NCBI RefSeq assembly: GCF_001029105.3
Contig: NZ_CP011807.3
Coordinates: 2,666,001-2,730,000 of the forward strand
Reading direction: 5' to 3'
Origin: Pandoraea faecigallinarum
GTDB lineage: Bacteria; Pseudomonadota; Gammaproteobacteria; Burkholderiales; Burkholderiaceae
Length of the DNA: 64,000 nt
Below are positions 25,031 to 33,834 of the stretch, piece by piece. Within the stretch, counting starts at the first letter, position 1, and each line of letters starts with the position of its first letter. The translations under genes and the position numbers were made by a program. A model generated the notes under the pieces. The model was given only the letters and a program-made list of their open reading frames with translations, was not told where the DNA came from and did not search any database.

Positions 25031-26020
25031 ATGACACGTGAGTTCGTCCTCTCCCGTCCCTCCATCCCGTCCGACGGCGCTACCTTCCTCGGTCAGTCCC
25101 CGGCCATCCGTGCATTGCGCGCGCAGATCGAACGCGTTGCGTGCACGCCGCTAAGCGTGCTTATTCTTGGCGAGAGCGGCAGCGGCAAGGAACTGGCCGC
25201 GCGAGCCATACACGCGGCCAGTACGCGGCGCGACGGGCCCTTCGTCGCGGTGCCCTGCGGCGCGATGCCAGCCGAGCTTGCGGAATCCCAATGGTTCGGA
25301 CACGAGCGCGGCAGCTTCACCGGCGCGCTCGTGCGGCATCGCGGCTATTTCGAGGCGGCGCACGGCGGCACGTTGTTCCTCGACGAAATCGGTGACATGT
25401 CCCCTGCGATGCAGGTGAAGTTGCTGCGGGCTCTGGAGTCGGGCGCGATATGCCGTGTGGGGGGTAGCGAGCTCATTCACGTGAACGTTCGCGTTGTCGC
25501 GGCCACATGCCACGACCTCACGCAGGCGCTGCGCAGCGGCGCGTTACGCGAAGATCTCTTCTACCGTTTGGCGGCTTTCGTGTTGCATGTGCCGGCGCTG
25601 CGTCATCGCGAGGGCGACATCCCGGCGCTGGCCAATGCCTGGCTCGACACGCTCAACGCGCGCGTGCTCGCGCGAAGCCCGTCAGCGAACCCCAAGCGGC
25701 TCTCGGCGGCGTCGCTTCGCCGGCTCTGCGCGCATGCCTGGCCCGGCAATGTACGGGAGCTGCGCCATGTCATCGAGCGCGCGTTCATTCTGGCGAACGA
25801 TGTGTTGCACATCGAGATCGATGCCGCGCCGCAACCCGACCCCATCGTGCGTGACGGCACACTGGAGTTGCCCCGCGTCATCACGCTCGCGCAGGCGCAG
25901 CATCAGTTCATCGCCGCGGCGCTTGCGCATCACGAACACGACAAGCCGCGTACCGCCCGCGCGCTCGGCGTGAGCCTGAAGACACTCTACAACCGCCTCT
26001 CGACGCCGACGCGACCGTAA
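25031..26020 (+). CDS. Sigma-54 activator without an N-terminal sensor domain
   Basis: A 329-residue PspF-like activator consisting of AAA+ plus DNA-binding domain only. Walker A GESGSGKE is at 47-54, GSFTGA at 94-99, Walker B FLDEIGDM near 119-126, and the arginine-finger region REDLFYRL is present. The C-terminal Fis-type helix-turn-helix is RTARALGVSLKTLYNRL. There is no receiver or ligand domain, so activity must be set by expression or by a partner protein. It is divergent from the atypical response regulator; their 166-bp gap is a shared control region. Both proteins share the GSFTGA variant and very similar helix-turn-helix ends, suggesting duplication. Confidence 0.88.
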   Translation: MTREFVLSRPSIPSDGATFLGQSPAIRALRAQIERVACTPLSVLILGESGSGKELAARAIHAASTRRDGPFVAVPCGAMPAELAESQWFGHERGSFTGALVRHRGYFEAAHGGTLFLDEIGDMSPAMQVKLLRALESGAICRVGGSELIHVNVRVVAATCHDLTQALRSGALREDLFYRLAAFVLHVPALRHREGDIPALANAWLDTLNARVLARSPSANPKRLSAASLRRLCAHAWPGNVRELRHVIERAFILANDVLHIEIDAAPQPDPIVRDGTLELPRVITLAQAQHQFIAAALAHHEHDKPRTARALGVSLKTLYNRLSTPTRP

Positions 26021-26059
26021 CCGTGCCCGGCGCGGCGGCCGCGGCGGCAAACCGTTGCG

Positions 26060-27244
26060 TCAGTGATGCTTGCCCGTGTCGCCAGATCCGCCGGATGCCC
26101 CTGACGACGACCCGGTGGAGCCAGCGGCGCTGGAGACCGTATTCGATCCGGCAGTGCCTACCGTGCCGGTTTGTTGCGACGCTAGTTGCGACGTGCGCTG
26201 CGACGATCCCGCTCCCGAGCCCTGCGAGCCGCGCTGCTGATCACCCTGCCCGTACGACGGCTGCGTGCGAATGCGGTTCTCGACGTCCTGCACGCCGAAG
26301 CATTGATCGGCGACGTCTTCGATGGCGTGTTTCATCCAGCGCTCGGGCACGTTGCCCTGCAACTCGACGCGCCCGTCCTTTACCTGCACGCTGACGTCCT
26401 GCACCTCCAGATCGTGCGCCATGCAAAGGCGTTCGCAAACGTCTTCACGGATGCGCTCGTCCGTACGGCTGTACCCCCTCGGTCCCTGACGGTGACGCAT
26501 GTCCATCGCCCCACCGCCGTAGCCGCGCTGCGCGGCACTGCCCTGCCACGATCCTTGTCCCCGGCCCTGTTCGTATCCGCCACCGCCATAGCGACTCTGC
26601 TGCCCCTGCTGACGCTGGCGCCCCGCGCCCATCCCAGCCTGGGACACCCGGCTGCCGTAGTCGCGGTCGTAATCGCGCCCATAGTCGCGACCGTAGACGG
26701 GGCCGAAGTCGCCGCCGAAGTGACCGCCGAAATCTGCGCTGTAATCGCCCAGGTAATCGTCCTCATAGTCGCGGCCGTAATCGCTGCCGTAGCGCCGGCC
26801 ATAACTCCCGCCCATGCTGCCCATGCTGCCCATGCCGCCCATGCCGCCCATGTCCCGCGTGTCACGGGATTCGCGATAACCACGGGTGCCACCCGCCCCT
26901 CCTGCGCTGCGCGACCCGTAAGCGTCGCGGTTCTGCAACCCGCTGTAGTGGTCGCGCCAATATCCCTGCCCTTCGTCCTGACGGCTGCCGCCATAGCGCT
27001 CGTAGCGTTCGCGGCGTCCTTCGTCGCCGCGTGCACGGCCGGCCTCGCTCCAGTCGGCCTGCCATTCCCCACGCTCCCCACGCTCCCCACGCTCGCGCGA
27101 AGGCTGCATTCCATAATCGTCGCGGTCGTATGCGGCGACGTCGCGCTGCGTCGCCTCATCGTCGTAGTCGCGACGGTATTGGCTGCGCTGCCCGCCCCCT
27201 TGCAATTGCCGTTCGTCATCGCGCGCTGCGTATCGTCGTTGCAT
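26060..27244 (-). CDS. BON-domain protein with Gly/Tyr/Arg/Asp-rich repeats
   Basis: A 394-residue protein; AGGAGA upstream fixes the start at MQRRYAARDD. The N-terminal 250 residues are low complexity: RG/ER-rich stretches, an MGGMGGMGSMGSMGG run, and an acidic DYGRDY/DFGG repeat zone. A BON domain follows (about 258-328: DERIREDVCERLCMAHDLEVQDVSVQVKDGRVELQGNVPERWMKHAIEDVADQCFGVQDVENRI, given here as its extent rather than a motif). The tail is Ser/Gly/Thr-rich. There is no signal peptide. Burkholderiales encode similar BON proteins with disordered arms; their role is unknown, and envelope stress or osmotic response is a general guess. The repeat zone is likely disordered. Confidence 0.8.
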   Translation of the reverse strand: MQRRYAARDDERQLQGGGQRSQYRRDYDDEATQRDVAAYDRDDYGMQPSRERGERGERGEWQADWSEAGRARGDEGRRERYERYGGSRQDEGQGYWRDHYSGLQNRDAYGSRSAGGAGGTRGYRESRDTRDMGGMGGMGSMGSMGGSYGRRYGSDYGRDYEDDYLGDYSADFGGHFGGDFGPVYGRDYGRDYDRDYGSRVSQAGMGAGRQRQQGQQSRYGGGGYEQGRGQGSWQGSAAQRGYGGGAMDMRHRQGPRGYSRTDERIREDVCERLCMAHDLEVQDVSVQVKDGRVELQGNVPERWMKHAIEDVADQCFGVQDVENRIRTQPSYGQGDQQRGSQGSGAGSSQRTSQLASQQTGTVGTAGSNTVSSAAGSTGSSSGASGGSGDTGKHH

Positions 27245-27809
27245 GATGATTCTCCTGTCGAGCGGCACCGGCGGCCCAGAGGCAATGGCGTCTGTCCAAC
27301 CGCGTCGGCACCGGCCCGAAAGACGTGCAAGTCGTGTGCCATCGCGGGATACCGGGCACATCGGACGTTCGCACCGGCCACATGGCCGGCCGGCGAGGAG
27401 AATTTTCCAACGCTGGCAAGTTCGCGCCGGCTGGCAGGCATCGCTCATGCGGCACATTTCCGGTCGACGTGCTTGACGTCACCCGCGCATCGCGTATAGA
27501 GTCACCGCATGACGAATTCCAGCACCTACCGCTCGCAGGCTCTGCGCGCTGTCCTGACGGGACAGGCAGGTGCGTTCGTCAAAAGCAAAAAACAGTCGCT
27601 CAACTGACCGGAGCGTGCTGTTCCGTCAGTTGAGCGACGGAATAGCCACGTGGACCCGGCAGTCCCTCCCCGCGCCTCGCGCCCGCCTGCATCACCCGGC
27701 CAGTCTGCCCCGAGTCACCCACGCGTCTCGATCTCTGCGTCGCCCTGCTGAACGGTTTCCGTACGGGTCACCACACGTTCATCGTATTCGTATCGTCCAG
27801 GGAGACACC
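27245..27809. other. 565-bp intergenic region
   Basis: The region lies between the divergent BON and aldolase genes. It contains a strong hairpin (27595-27638) oriented as a minus-strand terminator. A 32-codon frame at 27509-27607 ends within that hairpin's left arm and has no recognisable product. I see no convincing gene here, but the terminator implies a minus-strand transcript originating to its right. Confidence 0.6.
27583..27638 (-). terminator. Intrinsic terminator, minus orientation
   Basis: The arms 27595-27608 (GTCGCTCAACTGAC) and 27625-27638 are perfectly complementary over 14 bp. On the minus strand the stem is followed by TGTTTTTTGCTTTT. This is the best intrinsic terminator in the window, yet no minus-strand gene is visible directly upstream of it. 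Confidence 0.7.
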
Positions 27810-28841
27810 ATGCAAGACGCACAATCGCACGCCCCTTCGCACGCCCATTCGCACGCCCCTTCGCACCCATTGAGCCCCTCGGCCGCAGCTGCGCCATCGA
27901 CACCTGCGGTGGCGGCCCGCCCGGCACCGTCCGGTTTTCGCGGCATCTGGCTACCGCTCGTCACGCCGTTCACACGCACACGCACGGGCACGGGCGAGCC
28001 GGTCGACCACGCGGCCCTGCGGCGGCTCGTCGAGCACTACCGGCAGTCCGGCATCGCCGGCTTCGTGATCTGCGGCACAACGGGAGAAGCCGCGGCGCTG
28101 GACGACGCCGAGCAGCTCGCCGTCCTCGAGACCGTGCTGGCACATGCGAACGGCCTGCCGGTGATCGCGGGCCTTGCGGGCAATCATCTGCCCCACACGC
28201 TCGCTCGCCTTGACGCCCTCAACACGTTGCCGCTGGCCGGTGTGCTCGCTCCCGCGCCGTACTACATCCGCCCTTCGCAGGCTGGGCTCCTCGGGTGGTT
28301 CCGTACGCTGGCCGATCGCGCCGGTGCACCGCTCGTGCTTTACGACATTCCGTACCGCACCGGTGCAACACTCGCTCTGGACACGTTGCTCATGCTCGCC
28401 GGTCACGGCAACATTCGCGGCATCAAGGACTGCGGCGGCAATGCGCTCACCACGCAGGCGCTGATCGCCGACGGACGTCTGTCGGTGCTCGCAGGGGAAG
28501 ACCATCAATTGCTCTCGACGCTGACGATGGGCGGGCACGGCGCGATCATCGCCTCTTCGCACTGCCGTCCGGCGCATTTTGTCGCGCTGTATCGCGCGGT
28601 GCAGTCGCAACAACTGGATGTGGCGCGGGTGCTGTTTCACGCTGTCATGCCGGTCGTGAAGCTGCTGTTCGCCGAAGCGAACCCCGGCCCGGTGAAAGCA
28701 TGGCTTGCGCGCGAGGAACTGCTGGAGGATGTGCTGCGTGCGCCGATGACAAGCGCCTCGCCAGCGTTGGCGCAGCAATTGGTCGACGCCGTTGCCGCCG
28801 TCGACGCCGCGTTTGGCGCAACGGCGGCACACGCGGCGTAA
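27810..28841 (+). CDS. Dihydrodipicolinate synthase family aldolase/lyase
   Basis: A 343-residue class I aldolase-fold protein. GGGAGA precedes the ATG at 27810. The DapA-family catalytic residues are intact: CGTTGEAAAL (Thr pair), APAPYYIRPSQ (Tyr) and GIKDCGGN (Schiff-base Lys). It is longer than DapA (about 290 residues) because of an N-terminal His/Pro/Ser-rich extension (HAPSHAHSHAPSHP) encoded by 12-bp near-repeats. The family includes dihydrodipicolinate synthase, N-acetylneuraminate lyase and sugar-acid or 4-hydroxy-2-oxoglutarate aldolases. No lysine-pathway neighbours are present, so a sugar-acid or keto-acid lyase is as likely as DapA. Location is probably cytoplasmic. Confidence 0.85.
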   Translation: MQDAQSHAPSHAHSHAPSHPLSPSAAAAPSTPAVAARPAPSGFRGIWLPLVTPFTRTRTGTGEPVDHAALRRLVEHYRQSGIAGFVICGTTGEAAALDDAEQLAVLETVLAHANGLPVIAGLAGNHLPHTLARLDALNTLPLAGVLAPAPYYIRPSQAGLLGWFRTLADRAGAPLVLYDIPYRTGATLALDTLLMLAGHGNIRGIKDCGGNALTTQALIADGRLSVLAGEDHQLLSTLTMGGHGAIIASSHCRPAHFVALYRAVQSQQLDVARVLFHAVMPVVKLLFAEANPGPVKAWLAREELLEDVLRAPMTSASPALAQQLVDAVAAVDAAFGATAAHAA

Positions 28842-28856
28842 CCTTCAGAAGGACGT

Positions 28857-28874
28857 TCGGCGGCTTGCCGCCGA
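28857..28874. terminator. Hairpin between convergent aldolase and chemoreceptor genes
   Basis: Seven-bp arms TCGGCGG and CCGCCGA with a CTTG loop, in the 50-bp gap between two stop codons. No T tract. Confidence 0.45.
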
Positions 28875-28891
28875 TACGCAGGTCGCGAACC

Positions 28892-30556
28892 TCACGCGAC
28901 GGCGCGCAGGTGCGCGTCGTCGTGCGCCCCGTACATTGGCACCGTCGCCGGCGTCATCGATGCAGGCAATGCCGCCGAGGCCGCCGACGTAGGTATGGCG
29001 CGGGCAGCGCCGTCCCGATTCACACGGAACTTCGACGCTTCGCCAACCAGCTCGGCCGCCTGGGCGCGCATATGTTCGGCCGCAGCCGCCGCCTCCTCCA
29101 CGAGCGCGGCATTTTGCTGCGTGACCTGATCCATCTGCGTGACGGCCTGATTGACCTGTTCGATACCGCGCGCCTGCTCGTCGCTCGCGGCGGCGATTTC
29201 CGTGATGAGTTCGCTCACCCGGCGAACCGACACGACGATCTGGTCCATCGTGCGTCCCGCAACTTCCACACGCGACGAGCCATCCTGCACCTGTTGAACG
29301 GAGGTCGCAATCAGCTCGCGAATGTCTTTCGCAGTTCCCGCCGAGCGTTGCGCCAGCGTGCGGACTTCTCCGGCGACGACGGCAAACCCGCGGCCCTGCT
29401 CGCCCGCACGCGCGGCTTCCACCGCCGCGTTGAGCGCGAGGATGTTGGTCTGGAAAGCGATACCTTCGATGGCCGCGATCATTTCGCTCATGCGCGCCGA
29501 TGCACTGGCCATTGCCTGCATCGTCTCGACAACGGCGCGAACGCTGTGGGCACCGGCGTCGGCCACGCCGGACGCCTCCTGCGACAGACGCTTCGCCTCA
29601 AGCGCGTGCTCCACGTTCTGACGCACGGTCGACGTCAGTTCCTCCATCGAGGCCGCCGTCTCCTCCAGCGAGGCTGCCTGCTCCTCGGTACGTTGCGACA
29701 GATCAGTGTTGCCCTGCGCGATTTCGCGGGCGGCGGTGTCGATGGCGCCCGAGGCGCTCTGAATGTTGCGCACGAGATGGCCCAGTTGCCCGACGGCGAC
29801 GTCGAGCGCGCTTGCCATCTTGCCGATTTCGTCGGCCGAATCGACCTGCACGCGGTGCGTCAGGTCACCGCTTGCCAGCGCCGCGGCGCCGGCAGCGACA
29901 GCCCGCACGGGGCGCGTGACCGAACGCGCAATCGCAACGCCCGACACGACCGACACGGCAACCGACACCAACAAGGCGGCGAGCAGCCACAACCGGGCGG
30001 AGAGGTACGCGGCGTTCGCGTCCGCTGCCTCCTTCGCGCTGACTGCCTTGCCAACGCCCATCAGGTCGTCGAGCGGCGAGAAAAACGCCAATTGCGCCTT
30101 TTGCATCGGCCCCATCAATTCGGCCCTGGCCTGTGCATAGTTACCGCTGCGCACGAGCGACTTGAATGCATCGAGCTGCCGGCCATACTCGGCGCTCGCC
30201 TCGGTCAGCGTGCGATACAGCGCTTTGCCCTTTTCCGTATAGAACATCGTCGCCATGCCTTCGATGCCCTTCAGGTTCGCCTGACGCAGTTCGTCGACCT
30301 GAGACAGGCGCGCGTCGAGTTGCGATGCGTCTTCCGACATCGCAATGTCGCGCATGAGTACCGCCACATGCGCGGCACGGTCCTTGAGGTTGTGGAACTC
30401 GAGAATCTTGTTGTTCAGATCGGAGACGATCAATTGGGTGTTCGCGTCCATCGTCGCCATTTTCGTCACCGCGACGACGGCCACGACCAGCAGCATGAAC
30501 ACATTGATGGAGAAGGCGGCGGCGAGCCGTTTGCTGATACTCAGATTCTTGAACAT
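28892..30556 (-). CDS. Methyl-accepting chemotaxis protein
   Basis: A 554-residue chemoreceptor. One membrane segment is near residues 10-32 (RLAAAFSINVFMLLVVAVVAV). A four-helix-bundle ligand-binding domain is periplasmic (about 35-190), and the second membrane segment is near 190-212. HAMP follows (about 213-265), then the cytoplasmic coiled coil. The highly conserved hairpin tip is present (IAFQTNILALNAAVEAARAG), as are methylation-region sequences (EEQAASLEETAASMEEL). The ligand cannot be assigned. There are no che genes in the window, so it signals through an array encoded elsewhere. It ends in a low-complexity Ala-rich tail. Confidence 0.92.
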   Translation of the reverse strand: MFKNLSISKRLAAAFSINVFMLLVVAVVAVTKMATMDANTQLIVSDLNNKILEFHNLKDRAAHVAVLMRDIAMSEDASQLDARLSQVDELRQANLKGIEGMATMFYTEKGKALYRTLTEASAEYGRQLDAFKSLVRSGNYAQARAELMGPMQKAQLAFFSPLDDLMGVGKAVSAKEAADANAAYLSARLWLLAALLVSVAVSVVSGVAIARSVTRPVRAVAAGAAALASGDLTHRVQVDSADEIGKMASALDVAVGQLGHLVRNIQSASGAIDTAAREIAQGNTDLSQRTEEQAASLEETAASMEELTSTVRQNVEHALEAKRLSQEASGVADAGAHSVRAVVETMQAMASASARMSEMIAAIEGIAFQTNILALNAAVEAARAGEQGRGFAVVAGEVRTLAQRSAGTAKDIRELIATSVQQVQDGSSRVEVAGRTMDQIVVSVRRVSELITEIAAASDEQARGIEQVNQAVTQMDQVTQQNAALVEEAAAAAEHMRAQAAELVGEASKFRVNRDGAARAIPTSAASAALPASMTPATVPMYGAHDDAHLRAVA

Positions 30557-30743
30557 TGCCTTGCGCGCTATAGGGGAGGGTTTTGCTGCTTCTGACGAGA
30601 CTTAACGAATGCTTTTGATGAAACTTGAGCGTCATCGCAACAAAACTGCGTCCCCCTCTCGCAAACCCCTATGACGCCATACTTTCCACTGGTGGAACGC
30701 CAATGCCTGCCGCGCGCTGCCCGGCGGCATTACCGAACGGCGT

Positions 30744-31265
30744 TCACGTTCCCATGGCCTTCGCGGCGGCACCGGCGCTCGCGGTCGTCGTTCCCCATTG
30801 CACGAGGAGCATGCCCGCGACGATGATCGCGACGCCCGCCACGCGTACGAGATTGACCGGCTTTGCCGGCAGCCCCATCAGCCCGAAGTGGTCGATGAGC
30901 AGCGACGCAACGACTTGCCCGGCGACTACGCAAACGATGAAGCTGGCCGCGCCCAGACGTGGCGTGAGCACCAATGCCGCCGTGATGTACGCCACGCCCG
31001 CGACTCCGCCGATCCACAGCCACCAGGGGCCTCTCGCCGCCGCGGCGAGCTTGGGCAGGCCAGCGCGCATGCCGATCAGCACGGGAATCACGACGAGCAG
31101 ACTGACCAGCAACGATGCGACCGTCGCCCATAACGGATGGCCGAGCGCGCGTCCGAGCGACGCGTTGCTGCCCGCCTGAAACGGCACGGCCGCCCCGGCG
31201 GCCATCGCGACGATCAGCGGCAACAGCACAGACGCCGGCAGCTGCGGACTCAGGGATGCATTCAT
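30744..31265 (-). CDS. DMT-superfamily YdcZ/DUF606-type transporter
   Basis: A 173-residue protein with five hydrophobic segments and the family's N-terminal PFQAGSNASLGRALG motif. Half-size DMT proteins of this type are thought to work as dimers and to export or import small molecules; the substrate is not known. The start at MNASLSP is chosen for a GAGGTC upstream. It is divergent from a LysR-family gene at 31363, the usual arrangement for a locally controlled exporter. Confidence 0.85.
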   Translation of the reverse strand: MNASLSPQLPASVLLPLIVAMAAGAAVPFQAGSNASLGRALGHPLWATVASLLVSLLVVIPVLIGMRAGLPKLAAAARGPWWLWIGGVAGVAYITAALVLTPRLGAASFIVCVVAGQVVASLLIDHFGLMGLPAKPVNLVRVAGVAIIVAGMLLVQWGTTTASAGAAAKAMGT

Positions 31266-31362
31266 GGTGTGACCTCTCGATTCGTAGAAATGGCTTGCCA
31301 TCAGCATGACTCATCCATTTCAATAATGGAAATTCGAAATCGTCACATAAACTATTCGTCAT

Positions 31363-32280
31363 ATGGATGATCTGCGTCGAATCGATCTGAACTTGCTGCT
31401 GACGTTGCATGCGCTGCTCGCGGAGCGTCACGTCTCGCGCGCGGCGTTGCGGCTGCACCGCAGTCAGCCGGCGGTGAGTCATGCACTGGCGCAGTTGCGC
31501 AGCCTCTTCGACGATCCGCTGCTCGTGCGCCGTGACGGCGGACTCGCGTTGACCTCGCAGGCGCTGGAATTGCAGCGGCCGCTCGAAGACGCGCTCGATC
31601 AGTTGCAGGGCTTGATGCACGCACCGGCGTTCGACCCGGGCCGGGCCAGGAGGACGTTTCGCGTCGCGCTGTCCGACTACGGCTCGCGCGTGGCGCTGCC
31701 CGCGTTGACGCGCCGGCTTCGCGAGCACGCGCCGCACGTCGATCTGGCCGCCACGCAGGCGAGCCGTGAAGCGATGCTCACGCAACTGCTCGATGGCGAG
31801 ATCGATCTGGCATTGGGCGTGTTCCACGAAGTTCCGGCCGAACTGGAAACGAAGACGCTGTTCGAAGAGTCTTTCGTGTGCGTGGCCGACCGGGCGACCT
31901 TGCCCGCGCGCGGCGGTCTGACGATGGCGCAATGGCTGGCGCGGCCACATGTGCTGGTCGCGATGCGCCCGGGCGCGGACAACGAAATCGATCGCGCCCT
32001 TGCCGAGCTGGGCCACACGCGACGCGTTGCCGTCACGCTGCCCCACTGGAGCATTGCGCCCGAACTGCTCGCGGGCACCGATCTCGTGCTGAGCGTTGCG
32101 CGGCGCGCGGTGGCGCACCTGCAACAGGATCGTCAATTGCGCCAGCTACGCCATTTCGCTGCGCCGTTCCCGATCCCTCCCTTCCGCTTTCAGGCCGTAT
32201 GGCACGCGCGGCGCGAGGTGGACCCCGCGCATCGTTGGCTGCGCGAACAGATCGTGGCGGTTTGCTCGGACATCGGCTAG
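31363..32280 (+). CDS. LysR-family regulator divergent from the YdcZ-type gene
   Basis: A 305-residue LTTR. The winged helix-turn-helix lies in residues 1-60 (LLLTLHALLAERHVSRAALRLHRSQPAVSHALAQLR) and the LysR substrate-binding domain is about 90-300 (RTFRVALSDYGSRVALPAL). The NodD-like 'DLNLLLTL' start is typical of this subgroup. The 97-bp gap to the DMT gene should hold its binding sites. Its effector is unknown. Confidence 0.9.
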   Translation: MDDLRRIDLNLLLTLHALLAERHVSRAALRLHRSQPAVSHALAQLRSLFDDPLLVRRDGGLALTSQALELQRPLEDALDQLQGLMHAPAFDPGRARRTFRVALSDYGSRVALPALTRRLREHAPHVDLAATQASREAMLTQLLDGEIDLALGVFHEVPAELETKTLFEESFVCVADRATLPARGGLTMAQWLARPHVLVAMRPGADNEIDRALAELGHTRRVAVTLPHWSIAPELLAGTDLVLSVARRAVAHLQQDRQLRQLRHFAAPFPIPPFRFQAVWHARREVDPAHRWLREQIVAVCSDIG

Positions 32281-32380
32281 TGCGGCGCGTGCACGCGAGC
32301 ATGACGGGAAGCGCCGTCGTCGGAACGACCGCTCACGCGGTACCGCCGAACTGCGTGCCGGTCCACGATCGCGACGCGGC

Positions 32381-32935
32381 TCAAAACATCGAATTGCCGC
32401 TGACGGTCTTCGCTGGCGTTTGCTGAGAGACATCCCAGTGTTCGACGATCTTGCCTTTTTCCAAACGGAAGATGTCGACGATGGCAATCGGCAGATCGCC
32501 AGGATGCGGGACCTTGCGCACGTGCAGAATCACGAAATCGCCTTCGGCGAAGACGCGCACGATGTCGCTGTGCGATTCCGGCTGATTCTTGCGCAGAAAT
32601 TCCAGAAACTTGCCGAAGCCGTCGACGCCATCGGCGGCATTCGGATTGTGCTGGACGTATTTGTCGCCGAGGTACTGGCGCGCTGCGGCGAAATCCTTAC
32701 GGTTCAACCCGGCGTCGTAGAACGCAAGCACCGTCTGCTTGTTCGCGGCCAGTTGCGAGGCCGGCACGGCAGACGCGGCGCCGGACGACGTACCGAGCCC
32801 CTCGGTGGCGGCCGCCGAGATCGCCGAGCCGGGCAACGGAGGCATGCCCTCGGCAGCGCCGGCCATGGGTACGGTCATGGACGACGCGACAACGGTGGAG
32901 GCGACGGCAAGCGACGAAGCAATCGATAGTTTCAT
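32381..32935 (-). CDS. Exported SnoaL/NTF2-like protein
   Basis: A 184-residue protein. The signal peptide is MKLSIASSLAVASTVVASSMTVPMAGA. The mature domain has the SnoaL-like fold (VLAFYDAGLNRKDFAAARQYLGDKYVQHNP, FAEGDFVILHV, DIFRLEKGKIVEHWDV). Related proteins are small-ligand binders, isomerases or polyketide cyclase-like enzymes; the role here is unknown. Its ATG overlaps the stop of the MBL-hydrolase gene by 4 bp (ATGA), so it is the last of three translationally coupled genes. A Ser/Ala/Gly-rich linker (about 30-60) joins signal peptide and domain. Confidence 0.85.
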   Translation of the reverse strand: MKLSIASSLAVASTVVASSMTVPMAGAAEGMPPLPGSAISAAATEGLGTSSGAASAVPASQLAANKQTVLAFYDAGLNRKDFAAARQYLGDKYVQHNPNAADGVDGFGKFLEFLRKNQPESHSDIVRVFAEGDFVILHVRKVPHPGDLPIAIVDIFRLEKGKIVEHWDVSQQTPAKTVSGNSMF

Positions 32936-33834
32936 GGCGTTTGGCGATTTGGGGTAAGGGGTACGTCATTGTCGCCGCAATTCTCGTACTCGATGCCGTA
33001 GCGGCCCTTCGTTCGCCGGATTCTCGCGAAGCCGGGCTCGCCCAGATGCATCCCGGCGATCAGGAGGCGGTCTGCACATACCTGATCGAGAAGCCGCGAG
33101 CGCGTGTCGGCAGCAACGGACGAGTCCTGATCGAACGCGATCGAGACGTCCGGACGGTGAATCTGGATGTGGGGAAAATGCACGATGTCGCCCCAGACCA
33201 GCAGCCCCGTATCGCGAGATTCGACGAGATAGCCGGTGTGCCCCTCGGTATGCCCCGGCAGCGAAACCGCACGGATACCGGGCAGCACTTCCGCGGCGGC
33301 CCCCACCATGGCCGGCCCGACCGTCCGCAACCGGTCGCGGTATCCCTCGAACACCCGGCGCGCCATCAGGAAGTTGCCACGCGTGCGCTCGCTGGCGCGC
33401 GCCAGGTTGGCATCGTCCCGCCAGAATTTCACTTCCCGGCTGTCGACGACAAGTTCCGCATTGGGAAAAGCGGTGCCGCCCTCGGGCGTCATCATTCCGC
33501 CCACGTGGTCGGGATGAGCATGCGTGAGCAAGACGGTGTCGATGGCCTCGGGCGCGATGCCCGCGCGCGCGAGGTTGGCGCTCAGCTGACCACCCCACTG
33601 CCGGATACCGCCTGCGCCGCTGTCGACGAGAATCGTGCGGCCCCCGCCTTGCACCACATAGCAGTTGATGTGAATGGCGGCGGGCGTGGGCTCGCCAGCC
33701 TTGCGTTGAATGTCGGCGGCCTCGGCGGCCTCGATGTTCGAGAGCAGATCGAGGCTCGCCGTGAGATAGCCGTCGCTGATTGCCATCACCGTGAAATCGC
33801 CGACCTGCTGACGCGGAAAGTGGTAACGGGTCAC
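32932..33834 (-). CDS. Metallo-beta-lactamase-fold hydrolase
   Basis: A 300-residue MBL-fold enzyme starting at a GTG that overlaps the upstream gene's TGA. The metal motif HAHPDH is at residues 105-110, with GHTEGHTG and an Asp in WGDIVHFPH completing a two-metal site. The family includes lactonases and other thioester or lactone hydrolases; lactonase activity is possible but not shown. It lies in a three-gene unit with an unknown protein upstream and an exported SnoaL-like protein downstream. The stop overlaps the latter's ATG. Confidence 0.88.
   Translation of the reverse strand: MTRYHFPRQQVGDFTVMAISDGYLTASLDLLSNIEAAEAADIQRKAGEPTPAAIHINCYVVQGGGRTILVDSGAGGIRQWGGQLSANLARAGIAPEAIDTVLLTHAHPDHVGGMMTPEGGTAFPNAELVVDSREVKFWRDDANLARASERTRGNFLMARRVFEGYRDRLRTVGPAMVGAAAEVLPGIRAVSLPGHTEGHTGYLVESRDTGLLVWGDIVHFPHIQIHRPDVSIAFDQDSSVAADTRSRLLDQVCADRLLIAGMHLGEPGFARIRRTKGRYGIEYENCGDNDVPLTPNRQTP

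Noticed and set aside
27509..27607. 32-codon frame beside the strong hairpin
   Set aside because: No Shine-Dalgarno, and it ends inside the hairpin arm; too short and without recognisable product to call as a gene.
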